Positions 1-7,675 of a DNA stretch of 53,781 nucleotides are shown piece after piece. Numbering within the stretch: the stretch's first letter is position 1; every line of letters starts with the position of its first letter. Source of the stretch: a virus; the IMG/VR virus record IMGVR_UViG_3300048904_000089, positions 1 through 53,781 of that record; one strand, written 5' to 3'. A program made the translations under genes and the position numbers. Below the pieces are notes generated by a model. The model made no database searches and had not been told where the DNA came from. It was given only the letters and a program-made list of their open reading frames with translations.

Positions 1-127
1 TCCGCGCCGCCGCCGAAATCGGCAAATCAATGCCATGACCACCTGGCGCCAAACCTCACAAGAGCTCCCAGACGATCTAACTCAAGTATGGGTAAGCGAC
101 AACAGGACGGTTGGCATCAGTGAGTAT
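1..127. repeat. Terminal direct repeat, left copy (circle junction)
   Basis: These 127 bases are identical to 53655-53781. An exact repeat of this length at the contig ends is what a k=127 assembler leaves when it closes a circular or circularly permuted molecule, so it is more likely an assembly overlap than a biological terminal repeat. Genes cross the junction: the gene ending at 53692 overlaps the gene starting at 35 by ATGA. Confidence 0.95.
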
Positions 128-220
128 ATTCACGCTATCGAAGACTGGGCTTATTGCGAGGTGGTGCTTGGGCCAATAACTTGTTGGCTTCCGATTGAAT
201 ATCCTGATCCGCCAAAGTAG
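35..220 (+). CDS. Small DUF551-like phage protein
   Basis: A 61-residue acidic protein. Its Trp-rich beginning (TTWRQ) and the C-terminal pattern CWLPIEYPDPP resemble phage DUF551 proteins, which have no known activity. The start overlaps by ATGA with the stop of the gene that ends at 53692 in the other copy of the junction, so it is the last gene of the long rightward operon and is translationally coupled to its neighbour. A strong terminator follows at 231. Confidence 0.75.
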   Translation: MTTWRQTSQELPDDLTQVWVSDNRTVGISEYIHAIEDWAYCEVVLGPITCWLPIEYPDPPK

Positions 221-230
221 CAAATTAATT

Positions 231-254
231 GGCCGCCATTGTGCGGCCTTTTTA
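231..254 (+). terminator. Rho-independent terminator of the rightward early operon
   Basis: GGCCGC (231-236) pairs with GCGGCC (243-248) across a 6-nt loop and is followed by a T-rich run. It lies 10 bases after the stop of the last rightward gene and before the convergent primase gene, so it ends the operon that begins near 41946. Bases 255-337 hold nothing else that I can see. Confidence 0.85.
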
Positions 255-337
255 TTGCCTTGAATTTGGCTGACAAAAAAATCCCCATCCGAAGACAGGG
301 AAAATCAAAACGCGGAGAGGGGAAGTTTTCGCGTTTC

Positions 338-1171
338 TCAGGCGACCTTAGCGGAGTAGGCGTTGGCGATCAAGATAACTTCGTGGCCGTAATCTTCGAA
401 GTGCTCGGAGAATTCTTTGGCGCAGCCGATATGAGTGAAGCGCTCACGCTGCTTGTCGGCCATCCACTTCAGGTTCTCGTAACTCATGGCGCACATAATG
501 CGAGATTGCCCTTTGCGCGACCACCACAGCCGCCAGGCTTCGGCATAGTCCATGGTCAAGATCACCGAGCCGTCATGCTCGCCAACCGGTTCGATGGTTG
601 CGACTGCTCCATAGCTGATGCCACCAGCCGAATACTTCACGGATCCATCTGCCTGGATCGCGGCCAGATTGACCAGTTCGCCAGCCAGGCTGTGCAGCTC
701 GACGATCAGATTGCCCTTTAGGGTTTTAACGGTGTCATGTGGTGCGGTGTTGTTCTTCAGCAGGTGCATGTGCGTTTCTTCGTCTTTGCATTTGGCTAGC
801 AGCGTTTTGGCTTGCTCGGGGTTTTCGATGTGGTCGCTTGGTTTAACGGTACGATCTTGCGTGACTCGCTTGCGCACCATCTCTGGCGTTACGGATGCCG
901 GCATGTTGCCGTTGATGGACTCTACTGCGGCAGGGAACGACAGATTGTCGTAGTCCATGACAAAGCCGATGGCATTACCGCTGGCGCCGCATCCGAAGCA
1001 GTAATAGAAGCCTTCGTCTTCGTTGACCGTGAAGCTTGGCGACTTTTCTTTGTGGAATGGGCAACAGGCTGACCAGTTTTTACCGGTCTTTTTCAGGGTG
1101 ATGCGGCTGTCAATCACGCTCAGGATGTCGTAATTGGCGCGGTTGATTTGGTCTTTGGGGATTAGGGCCAT
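338..1171 (-). CDS. CHC2 zinc-finger DNA primase, short form
   Basis: 277 residues. The N-terminus is the DnaG-type zinc-binding domain: C37-x2-H40 and C58-x2-C61, with the usual CPFHKEKSPSF and YYCFGCGASGN signatures. The remainder resembles the Toprim part of short phage primases (a MDYAEAWRL stretch late in the protein). It is much shorter than bacterial DnaG (about 580 residues) and lacks a helicase-binding domain. Its start overlaps the preceding small membrane protein by TGATG. It probably works with the DUF3987 protein at 42173 to prime the host polymerase. The zinc finger is clear; the rest is inferred. Confidence 0.85.
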   Translation of the reverse strand: MALIPKDQINRANYDILSVIDSRITLKKTGKNWSACCPFHKEKSPSFTVNEDEGFYYCFGCGASGNAIGFVMDYDNLSFPAAVESINGNMPASVTPEMVRKRVTQDRTVKPSDHIENPEQAKTLLAKCKDEETHMHLLKNNTAPHDTVKTLKGNLIVELHSLAGELVNLAAIQADGSVKYSAGGISYGAVATIEPVGEHDGSVILTMDYAEAWRLWWSRKGQSRIMCAMSYENLKWMADKQRERFTHIGCAKEFSEHFEDYGHEVILIANAYSAKVA

Positions 1172-1344
1172 CAGCCTGATTCCTTCTGACAGGCAAATAC
1201 AGAACTGCCGACGTAGAAGGACTTAAGCTTCTGACACTCTGCTGCAACGGTGTTATGGGCATGCAGCCAGCCACCTAGCCAACCGATCAAGATGCAGAAA
1301 ATAGCCGTGCATGCATAGCTCCTAACATCCTCCCAGCTATTCAC
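1171..1344 (-). CDS. Small single-pass membrane protein
   Basis: A 57-residue reading frame starting at GTG, which overlaps the stop of the upstream regulator as GTGA; its own stop overlaps the primase start as TGATG. Residues 10-29 (ACTAIFCILIGWLGGWLHAH) form one hydrophobic segment, followed by a short tail with two cysteines. I do not recognise the family. The tight overlap on both sides argues that it is a real member of the regulator-primase operon. Confidence 0.65.
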   Translation of the reverse strand: MNSWEDVRSYACTAIFCILIGWLGGWLHAHNTVAAECQKLKSFYVGSSVFACQKESG

Positions 1345-1841
1345 GGCGCAATCCCCTCAAACTTATCCGGTCTAACGCTAGCCACATCCATCCCCATCAA
1401 ATCAGCAACCTCTTGGGCGCGCGCAACCGGAATAGCGCCGCGCTGAACCCAGCAGTCGACGATACCGGGCTTGACGCCGATCTTGCCGGCGAACTGCGAG
1501 CGGCCGCCCGCCTTCTTAATAATTGCTATCAGGGCGCGGCCCTGAGATGTCTTACTCATCTCTTCAACCCAGTTGCGCTTAGGCTTCAGCGCGGCTTCCC
1601 AGTCGCCGATGTCTGGCCGCATGAATTCCTTGGTGAAGTCGCCGCCAATCACTTCGTCGATCAACTGCGCGCCTTCTGGGCTGCACTGATGCCAGATGTG
1701 AACCCAGTTGTTCAGGATGTATGGCTCAACTCCTAGCCGCTTGACGACCTCGTTAATGCCGCCGACGTGATCAATCAGCTGATGCAGCGCCTTGCCTTGC
1801 GCCGTCTCAAGCAGCGCCTGATATGGTTTGTTATTTTTCAC
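1341..1841 (-). CDS. Transcriptional regulator with two tandem Cro/YdaS-like HTH domains
   Basis: 166 residues formed by an internal duplication. About residues 13-78 and 97-160 align with each other: both have T-x-QG-x-AL, then GG, then GV-x-P-x-I, then WV, and end in RPD. Each half looks like the single-domain Cro/YdaS family, so the protein may be a covalent pseudo-dimer. The start is GTG at 1841, immediately after an AGGGG box that is itself fused to a CTATAG element (1841-1846). A second CTATAG lies at 1885. The gene is divergent from the rightward early genes, as in a lysis/lysogeny switch. It is the best candidate for the protein that binds CTATAG, but that is inference. Confidence 0.8.
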   Translation of the reverse strand: MKNNKPYQALLETAQGKALHQLIDHVGGINEVVKRLGVEPYILNNWVHIWHQCSPEGAQLIDEVIGGDFTKEFMRPDIGDWEAALKPKRNWVEEMSKTSQGRALIAIIKKAGGRSQFAGKIGVKPGIVDCWVQRGAIPVARAQEVADLMGMDVASVRPDKFEGIAP

Positions 1842-1923
1842 TATAGCCCCTTGTGTTCTCGGTTCTTAATGGCTAGAGTATGGGCTATAGCGAAGACAAA
1901 GTAAATCACTGAGGATTGATGAG
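1842..1923. promoter_or_regulatory. Divergent control region with two CTATAG elements
   Basis: This 82-bp gap separates the leftward regulator from the rightward operon. CTATAG occurs at 1841-1846 and 1885-1890, 44 bp apart start to start, each preceded by GGG when read in its own gene's direction. A possible rightward promoter is TTCTTA, 17 bp, TATAGC (-10 at 1886-1891), so the right element would cover a -10 box. A GAGG ribosome-binding sequence precedes the start at 1924. The leftward promoter is not clear to me. Confidence 0.55.
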
Positions 1924-2181
1924 ATGGAGGTAAGAGCGTGGCATGTGCATGACGGCGATCCTGGAGAGGCAAGCGTACTCATCTTTGCGACAACGCGAAA
2001 TCGCGCTCGTCAACTTGCAACGCAAAGCGCATGGGATTTTGAATACATCAATACCGAGGCGAAGCTGGCTCCACTGTGGAACCAGTACGCAACGGAAGAA
2101 AAGATCATCGAAGACAATTCAGAGCTGCCAGAAGGCGCGCCAAGGTTTTACGCGGATTGGGAGCCTATGTTTTATGTCTAA
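1924..2181 (+). CDS. Hypothetical acidic protein, first gene of rightward operon
   Basis: 85 residues, rich in Trp, Asp and Glu (MEVRAWHVHD near the start, YADWEPMFYV at the end), with no motif I recognise. The start follows GAGGATTGATGAG. The end overlaps the next gene by 8 bases. Its place directly after the divergent switch means it should be among the first rightward products. Confidence 0.7.
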   Translation: MEVRAWHVHDGDPGEASVLIFATTRNRARQLATQSAWDFEYINTEAKLAPLWNQYATEEKIIEDNSELPEGAPRFYADWEPMFYV

Positions 2182-2545
2182 GGCCCACTGCCGCTGCAAA
2201 CATTGCCGCGCACGGCGGGCGCTGCCGAAGCATCCTGGCGATTACCGGATGCGCAAGAAATGCCCGCGCTGCAAGAAGCCGCATTTCTCAGAAAGCAATG
2301 CATGCCAGACAAAGAAATGTGGATTCATTGGCATGATGACTACGCCGAAATGCAGGTCTTGCGGCGGTAGAGAATATTCGGTTGATCAGTACCGAACTGA
2401 CGGCAAGGACAAGTCTGTAACCTGCCACAGCAAAAGCTGTTGTCCATACCCGCACAGGATAGGCTCAACAAATCTCATGCCGGCTCATGGCGAAATCAAT
2501 TGTCTGTTTAACGCGGACGGCACCTACAAGGAATTCACCGAATGA
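2174..2545 (+). CDS. Cys-rich zinc-finger protein
   Basis: 123 residues and strongly basic. It has at least three Cys pairs that look like zinc ribbons (CRCKHC, CPRCKK, CRSCGG) plus CQTKKC and CHSKSCC. It resembles small phage zinc-finger regulators such as late or anti-termination factors, but no family is certain. The start at 2174 is the first ATG after the upstream gene's last codons, giving an 8-base overlap, and the stop overlaps the ParB-like start by ATGA. Its place in an early operon fits a nucleic-acid-binding role. Confidence 0.7.
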   Translation: MSKAHCRCKHCRARRALPKHPGDYRMRKKCPRCKKPHFSESNACQTKKCGFIGMMTTPKCRSCGGREYSVDQYRTDGKDKSVTCHSKSCCPYPHRIGSTNLMPAHGEINCLFNADGTYKEFTE

Positions 2546-3507
2546 CAAATGCAGCCCAACCCCAGCTCTTCACCATGAACACCCTTATCAAAGACAAGAC
2601 CGTCGGCCGAGCGGATCTTCCAAAGGTAGCCATTGAAAACCTGGTGATCGTCGAAGGCTTCAACGAGTCGCGCAAGTTCAACGATCCGGCCGAACTACGC
2701 GCCCACATCGACGGCATGAAAGCTTTCGTGCGTGGCGGCGGTACTTTGCCGCCGATTGAGGTTGCGGTTAATCCCGAGACTGGCGCCACCGAGGTGGTCG
2801 AGGGGCACTGCCGGACTACGTGTTTCCGCGAGTTGATCCTTGAGGGTTTTGAAGTTGATGGCAAACCACTGACACATGTGCCGGCCATTCCGTTCAAAGG
2901 CTCCATGGCTCAGCGTCGCGCCAGGATCGTCACCAGTAACTCTCAGTTGCCGCTCAGCGATGTCGGCCGCGCAATGGTCTACAAGGCGATGCGCGAAGAA
3001 GACCTGTTGCATCCTGACGACATTGCGGCGATGGTCAACAAGTCCCGCTCGCACGTCGACCAGATGCTTATCATTGCCGGTGCCAGCCCTGAAGTTCACC
3101 AGCAGATCGCTGACGGCGTGATCACCGTTACAGAAGCCGTGCACATCATCCGCAAGCATGGCGAAGATGCCGCCGCCGAGATCGAACGCTTAAAAGGTGT
3201 CGCAGCTGAATCCGGAAAGAAGAAAGTCACTGGCGCAGTCCGCAAGAAGGCTGTGGTTACTAAGCGGGAATGGCCGGTCAACGTCATCGCTTCGGCGCGA
3301 GCGGTTGCCAAGAGTCTGGGTGACGGCGTATTCGAGGCCGTGATTCTGGGGAATTCTCCGGAGCTGGTTGAGGTTAAGGCGGATTTGTTGGCTGAGCTTC
3401 TGATGGCGATTGCTGATGTGCCGGAGGATGAGGAGGTTGCGCTGGCTGATGATGGCCAGATGGATATGTTGGATGGCGACGATGTGCCTGCTGCGCCTAC
3501 TACTTAA
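2542..3507 (+). CDS. ParB/Srx-fold DNA-binding protein
   Basis: 321 residues. The N-terminal part carries the ParB/Srx pattern: a substrate loop, IEVAVNPETG, then VVEGHCR (G88-H89-C90-R91), the usual GxxR signature. A helix-turn-helix-like middle follows (DIAAMVNKSRSHVDQML). A lysine-rich linker (about 220-245) leads to an acidic C-terminus. There is no ParA homologue in this genome, so plasmid-style partition is not supported. ParB-like proteins in lytic phages often act as nucleases, CTP switches or transcription factors. Which applies here is unknown. Confidence 0.8.
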   Translation: MTNAAQPQLFTMNTLIKDKTVGRADLPKVAIENLVIVEGFNESRKFNDPAELRAHIDGMKAFVRGGGTLPPIEVAVNPETGATEVVEGHCRTTCFRELILEGFEVDGKPLTHVPAIPFKGSMAQRRARIVTSNSQLPLSDVGRAMVYKAMREEDLLHPDDIAAMVNKSRSHVDQMLIIAGASPEVHQQIADGVITVTEAVHIIRKHGEDAAAEIERLKGVAAESGKKKVTGAVRKKAVVTKREWPVNVIASARAVAKSLGDGVFEAVILGNSPELVEVKADLLAELLMAIADVPEDEEVALADDGQMDMLDGDDVPAAPTT

Positions 3508-3533
3508 ATCCTGCCACTACTCACTCCAAATAC

Positions 3534-3557
3534 ACGCGATCACATTGGTCGCGTTTT
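3534..3557 (+). terminator. Weak hairpin terminator after the ParB-like gene
   Basis: ACGCGA (3534-3539) pairs with TCGCGT (3549-3554) across a 9-nt loop and is followed by TTTAT. It sits in the only real gap (3508-3579) of this part of the operon, so it may reduce read-through into the helicase gene. The stem is short and the T-run is imperfect. Confidence 0.45.
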
Positions 3558-3579
3558 ATATCGCATTCGAGGGGGTTCG

Positions 3580-5466
3580 ATGCTTTTATCATTCCAGCGC
3601 CCAGTAGTGGCCGCATGCCTAAAACACATCAGAACTAAACAGACGATTGAGTTTGAAGGCCTGAAAATTCATCCGCCAACTTGCGTGACCGCATCGGTAT
3701 CTTCCGGCAAGTCAATTATGATTGCCGAGCTAGCAAAGGCGGTTCATGAGGCTGGTATTGCGCGCGGCAATAAAGTCCGCGTGCTTGTTATTGCGCGCGC
3801 CGGAATTTTGGTTGAGCAAGATAGCGAGGCAGGATGGTCTATTGACCTGAAGAACAGTGTCTATTCGGCCTCTGCATTCGGTGGCAGAAAGTCACTGCAT
3901 TACGACATTGTATATGGCAGCGAGGGCACAATTGCCCGCGCGCTAGATATTCGCTTTGCCGCCGACAAGCCATGGCAGCCTGATCTAATTATTATTGATG
4001 AAAACCATCAAGTGCCATGGGACGAGCCAAACTCACAATTTATGCGCGTGCTTTTGCACTTCTACAGGATCCGCCCACATCTTCGGCTAGTTGGTATGAC
4101 CGGCTCCCCGTTTCGCGGTATTGATTCAATCATCGGGCCGTTCTGGTCTGGCTTTGCATCTATTGAGCCTGGAGATCCTCTGTATCCAGAAGGCGGCGCA
4201 GGTAATGGGATTGTCAGCACCGAGGCACTGCTCTCCGAAGGTTGGATTGTGCCACCGCAATTCGGACTGCCTACAGTTCACGGCTACGACTTCAGCTCAG
4301 TTGACTGGTTAGTTGATGACGAGCGGGAGCTAAACCGACTTACATCGTCGGAAAAGTTGTTAGCTGAAATTCTAACTGAAGTAGTTAGTATCTCGAAGGA
4401 CAGAAAAGGTGTACTTATTTTTGCCTCTACCAAGAAGCACGCCAGAAACATCGTGAAAATGCTGGAGTTTCTTGGCGTTGATCCGGCGGCAATTGGGCTG
4501 GTTATTGATGACACGCCGGAAAAGGAAAAGACCAGAATCCTTAAGGCGGCGCAGACGGGCGAAATAAAATACACCGTCAACGTCGGCGTACTCGTGACCG
4601 GTATTAACTGCCCATGGTGGAATGTCCTTGTTTTTTTGCGCCCGATTGGGACGCTAACCCTGTTGACCCAAGCCATCGGCCGAGTCCTGCGCCTCTTGAT
4701 CCGTCATGACGAAATGCCGATGGTTGAGCGCGACAAGCTGACCGCTGAAGAGCGCAAGGATTTGATTGCCGCCAGTGATAAGCCGGATGCTTTGATCTTG
4801 GATTACGCGAGTGTTCTCGACAGGCTCGGCAAACTTTACGAAAATCCCGTATTAGAACAAGCCGAACTAGAGCGCGCCAAAAAACAACACGAAACCATCA
4901 TGTGCCCAGAGTGCAGCGCCGAAAACTCAATGCATGCCAGGCGGTGTATTGCCGTTGATCGCAGCACGAAACAGCGCTGCGAACACTTCTGGTCGTTCCG
5001 GCTATGTCCGCATTGTCAGACGAAAAACGATGTTGTGGCTCGCGAGTGTCGCAACCCAGAATGTCGTCACGAGCTTATAGATCCGAATGAGAAGCTTGCC
5101 AATAAGCATTATCGCGACGGCGAGGCTGTGCCTGTTGTGTCGATGTCGCTGGAGACCGGCAAAGGTGGCGCGCTGTTCGTGAAGTGGGTGCTGTCAGATG
5201 GTCGCAAGCCAATCGAGATTTACTATCCAAATGCTGGCGCCAAGCCGGCGATCAACACGACAATTTTCTACAACCAGTTCATCAAAGAGCATGTCGACAC
5301 GCCAAAGGGCCGGTCAATGGCGCGACGCATGAAGGCTACGCAGATCGTGGCAATGGCTTCGATCTTCAGGGTGCCGACGCATATTGCGGCCAGGCAGAAT
5401 GATAAGTCCAAGTGGAATATCGGCCGCCGCATATTTGCGGTTGAGTCGCAGGAGGAGGCGGTATGA
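3580..5466 (+). CDS. SF2 DEAD/DEAH-like helicase with two zinc ribbons
   Basis: 628 residues. Motif I is ASVSSGKS (residues 38-45), motif II DENH (140-143), motif III MTGSP (173-177) and motif VI QAIGRVLR (364-371), giving a complete superfamily 2 helicase core similar to RadD/UvsW-type ATPases. After the core are two four-cysteine zinc ribbons (C442, C445, C456, C467 and C476, C479, C490, C495) and a further C-terminal domain. The start is set by GAGGGGG 5-6 bases upstream. The stop overlaps the next nuclease gene by ATGA. Likely role: unwinding or remodelling of recombination or replication intermediates together with the nucleases that follow. Confidence 0.9.
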   Translation: MLLSFQRPVVAACLKHIRTKQTIEFEGLKIHPPTCVTASVSSGKSIMIAELAKAVHEAGIARGNKVRVLVIARAGILVEQDSEAGWSIDLKNSVYSASAFGGRKSLHYDIVYGSEGTIARALDIRFAADKPWQPDLIIIDENHQVPWDEPNSQFMRVLLHFYRIRPHLRLVGMTGSPFRGIDSIIGPFWSGFASIEPGDPLYPEGGAGNGIVSTEALLSEGWIVPPQFGLPTVHGYDFSSVDWLVDDERELNRLTSSEKLLAEILTEVVSISKDRKGVLIFASTKKHARNIVKMLEFLGVDPAAIGLVIDDTPEKEKTRILKAAQTGEIKYTVNVGVLVTGINCPWWNVLVFLRPIGTLTLLTQAIGRVLRLLIRHDEMPMVERDKLTAEERKDLIAASDKPDALILDYASVLDRLGKLYENPVLEQAELERAKKQHETIMCPECSAENSMHARRCIAVDRSTKQRCEHFWSFRLCPHCQTKNDVVARECRNPECRHELIDPNEKLANKHYRDGEAVPVVSMSLETGKGGALFVKWVLSDGRKPIEIYYPNAGAKPAINTTIFYNQFIKEHVDTPKGRSMARRMKATQIVAMASIFRVPTHIAARQNDKSKWNIGRRIFAVESQEEAV

Positions 5467-6047
5467 CATTTATAGCAAAGAGCGAGCCGTTGCCAGAAGG
5501 TTTTAAGTGGTCTGAAAAACTAATAGGTGCAGCCCTGTCGAAGATGTTTGAGGGCAAGTTCATGATGGCGATCCCTACCTGCGGCTGGACTGGTCACGAA
5601 TGCGATCTGCTGGCTGTCACCAGGGACATGCGAATCATTGATGTTGAAATAAAAATCAGCCGGTCAGATTTCCGCGCCGACTTCGATAAGGAGAAGTGGT
5701 ATTGCACGCCCGTGGAGGCCAGCGAAATAACTGGTATCAGCTGGCAGGATTATTATCTGCGCAAGGTTGAACGAATCCGCAGGCCGTGGCCGCAAAAAGT
5801 CTGGAAGCACTACTACTGCATGCCGAAATCAATTTGGACTGACAGTATGGCTGCGCAGGCTGGCTCAATGCATTCAGGCATCATCCTGCTCGACTACGTC
5901 GGCGGACAGGTGGTCGCTAGTCTGATCCGTACCGCCAAGCCAGATCGCAAGGCTGAAACCTTGGAACCCGAGCACATCATCGACCTAGCTAGGCATGCAA
6001 GCCTGCGGATGTGGGATGCCTACCGCAAGCTTGAGGCCGCCCAATGA
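5463..6047 (+). CDS. MmcB-like PD-(D/E)XK nuclease
   Basis: 194 residues. The motif HECDLLAVTRD followed by IIDVEIKISRSDFRAD gives the PD-(D/E)XK arrangement: D48, then E62-x-K64 and D69. This matches MmcB-type DNA repair nucleases. It overlaps the helicase upstream and the VRR-NUC gene downstream by ATGA, so the three are translated together. The nuclease core is intact by eye; the DNA substrate is unknown. Confidence 0.85.
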   Translation: MTFIAKSEPLPEGFKWSEKLIGAALSKMFEGKFMMAIPTCGWTGHECDLLAVTRDMRIIDVEIKISRSDFRADFDKEKWYCTPVEASEITGISWQDYYLRKVERIRRPWPQKVWKHYYCMPKSIWTDSMAAQAGSMHSGIILLDYVGGQVVASLIRTAKPDRKAETLEPEHIIDLARHASLRMWDAYRKLEAAQ

Positions 6048-6460
6048 TCCACATCTACGACAGCAACTACAGAGGCGAGTGTTCGTCGGAGACCGTGGAG
6101 CAGATCAATTGCATGGGCTACCTGGAGAAGAATTTCCCGGAGCGCTGGCCGCTGATTTACCACGTTCCAAACGAAACGACCGTCGACAAGAAGAAAGCCG
6201 GTTGGGCAATGCACCTCGACAAGCGCAAGAAGATGGGCGTCAAATCCGGGGTGTCGGACATCTTCGACATCAACGACTGGCCGATCTTCATCTGCGAGCT
6301 GAAGCGCAAGGATGGCGGAAAACTGTCTGCAGAGCAGCGAGATTTTCTGACTGCTGCCGATGCCAGGGGGTGCTGGGTTTGCGTGGCGACTGGGTATGAT
6401 CAGTTTTTGCTTGCCTATAGTGACTATAGCAACTATATTGCATCACACAGCGCACGTTGA
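6044..6460 (+). CDS. VRR-NUC domain nuclease
   Basis: 138 residues, a stand-alone VRR-NUC domain. G69-V-S71-D72-I, then ICELKRK (E85-x-K87), then GGKLSAEQ with Q98, is the family's active-site pattern, and the length is normal for the phage form. Members are Holliday-junction or flap-type nucleases. The start overlaps the upstream nuclease by ATGA. The 3' end (from about 6411) overlaps a promoter for the next gene. Confidence 0.9.
   Translation: MIHIYDSNYRGECSSETVEQINCMGYLEKNFPERWPLIYHVPNETTVDKKKAGWAMHLDKRKKMGVKSGVSDIFDINDWPIFICELKRKDGGKLSAEQRDFLTAADARGCWVCVATGYDQFLLAYSDYSNYIASHSAR
6411..6439 (+). promoter_or_regulatory. Sigma-70-like promoter with two CTATAG elements
   Basis: TTGCCT (6411-6416), 17-bp spacer, TATATT (6434-6439). 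CTATAG occurs at 6415-6420 and 6424-6429, covering the -35 edge and the spacer. The promoter lies inside the end of the VRR-NUC gene and would drive the gene at 6488. Confidence 0.65.
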
Positions 6461-6487
6461 GGCGCGAATACGGCAGAGAGGGATGCA

Positions 6488-7675
6488 ATGAATAACCAGA
6501 TTATCTTCCGCAACAAAGGCAGCATTGACCCGCGCAGCATCACGACGTTTGGCGTCAGCTCCAAAGACAGCGACAACGCTATCGGCTACTTCGGCACTGG
6601 CCTCAAGTACGCCATTGCCATTCTGCTGCGCGAAGGCTGCAAGATCGACATCTGCACTGGCGGCGAGCGTCTGGAGTTTGGCACGCTTGATCAGCGCATC
6701 CGTGTCGACGACTTCACGTTCGTCACCATGAATGGCGATCCGCTGTCGTTCACCACCGAACTCGGCAAGAACTGGCAGATCTGGCAGGCGATCCGCGAGC
6801 TTTGGTGCAACTGCATCGACGAGAAGGGTGAGGCGTTTTCGTCTGACTACTTTGACGACGTGCCTGGCGAAGACGAAACGGTCATCATCGTGTCGGGCCG
6901 TGCTGCAATGGAAGCTTGGAGCAAGCGCGACGAGATCATGGTCAGCACCGAGCCGCTATTTAGCACCGAGCATGTCGACATCCATCCTGGCCAGTCGAAC
7001 CACATTTACTACAAGGGCATTCGCGTTCATGACCTGACTCGGCCATCGCTGTTCACGTACAACATCAAGTCGGTTATTGAGTTGACCGAGGATCGCACGA
7101 TGAAGTCCCCGCCCATTGCCGGATGGTATGCGGCTCGCGGAGTCGGCCTTGTAAGCGACAAATCTTTTCTCTCACGGGTTCTGACCGCTGGCGAGGCGTG
7201 GTTTGAGCATAAGCTGGACTTCGATTGTGTTGCCGCGTGCGACGACTTCAACGGCATCGTTCGCCAAATGGCTCGCCAGCAGGTATCAGGCCTCAACCAG
7301 TCGGCAACTCGCTGCGCACGATTCAGCAATGATGAGCTGTTGGATGATCTGCCGCGCATGGCGATCACCAATGTCGATAATCTGCGCCTGAAGAAAGCCA
7401 TTGCCTTCGCCAAGACCATCGGCTTCGCGGTCGATGAGTACGAAATCGCCGTCATCGAGCATCTCGGCGAAGGTGTTCTGGGTCGCGCCGCTAACGGCAA
7501 GATCTACTTGTCCAAGATCGTCTTCATGCAGGGCACCAAGATGGTGGCCGGCACGCTGATCGAGGAATTCATCCATCTGCGCCATGGCCTGCACGACGAA
7601 ACCCGTGGCATGCAGAACTTTCTTTTTGACTCGCTGGTTTCGATTGGCGAGCAGCTTTCTGGGGAGCCGCTGTAA
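6488..7675 (+). CDS. GHKL-like ATP-binding protein with C-terminal zincin-like region
   Basis: 395 residues. The N-terminus carries IGYFGTGLKYA (G33, G36, G38, K40), similar to the glycine-rich ATP-lid motif of GHKL ATPases. Near the C-terminus E359-E360-F-I-H363, followed by H366, H369 and D370, resembles the zincin helix HExxH but with Glu in place of the first His. Proteins of this design occur in phages as hypothetical ATP-binding proteins with no known role. The ribosome-binding sequence GAGAGGG lies 8 bases upstream. The stop overlaps the RecE-like gene as TAATG, linking it to recombination genes. Fold and function are both inferred from short motifs. Confidence 0.7.
   Translation: MNNQIIFRNKGSIDPRSITTFGVSSKDSDNAIGYFGTGLKYAIAILLREGCKIDICTGGERLEFGTLDQRIRVDDFTFVTMNGDPLSFTTELGKNWQIWQAIRELWCNCIDEKGEAFSSDYFDDVPGEDETVIIVSGRAAMEAWSKRDEIMVSTEPLFSTEHVDIHPGQSNHIYYKGIRVHDLTRPSLFTYNIKSVIELTEDRTMKSPPIAGWYAARGVGLVSDKSFLSRVLTAGEAWFEHKLDFDCVAACDDFNGIVRQMARQQVSGLNQSATRCARFSNDELLDDLPRMAITNVDNLRLKKAIAFAKTIGFAVDEYEIAVIEHLGEGVLGRAANGKIYLSKIVFMQGTKMVAGTLIEEFIHLRHGLHDETRGMQNFLFDSLVSIGEQLSGEPL

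Noticed and set aside
239-721. 160-codon plus-strand frame
   Set aside because: Lies opposite the primase gene, starts within the terminator and reads as low-complexity translation of the complementary strand.
1943-2170. Upstream part of the 200-codon frame ending at 2545
   Set aside because: Overlaps the good frame of the gene at 1924 and has no ribosome-binding sequence; only the part from 2174 is kept.
2542-3507. Plasmid-style ParABS partition
   Set aside because: Only a ParB-like protein is present; no ParA and no obvious parS inverted repeats were seen.
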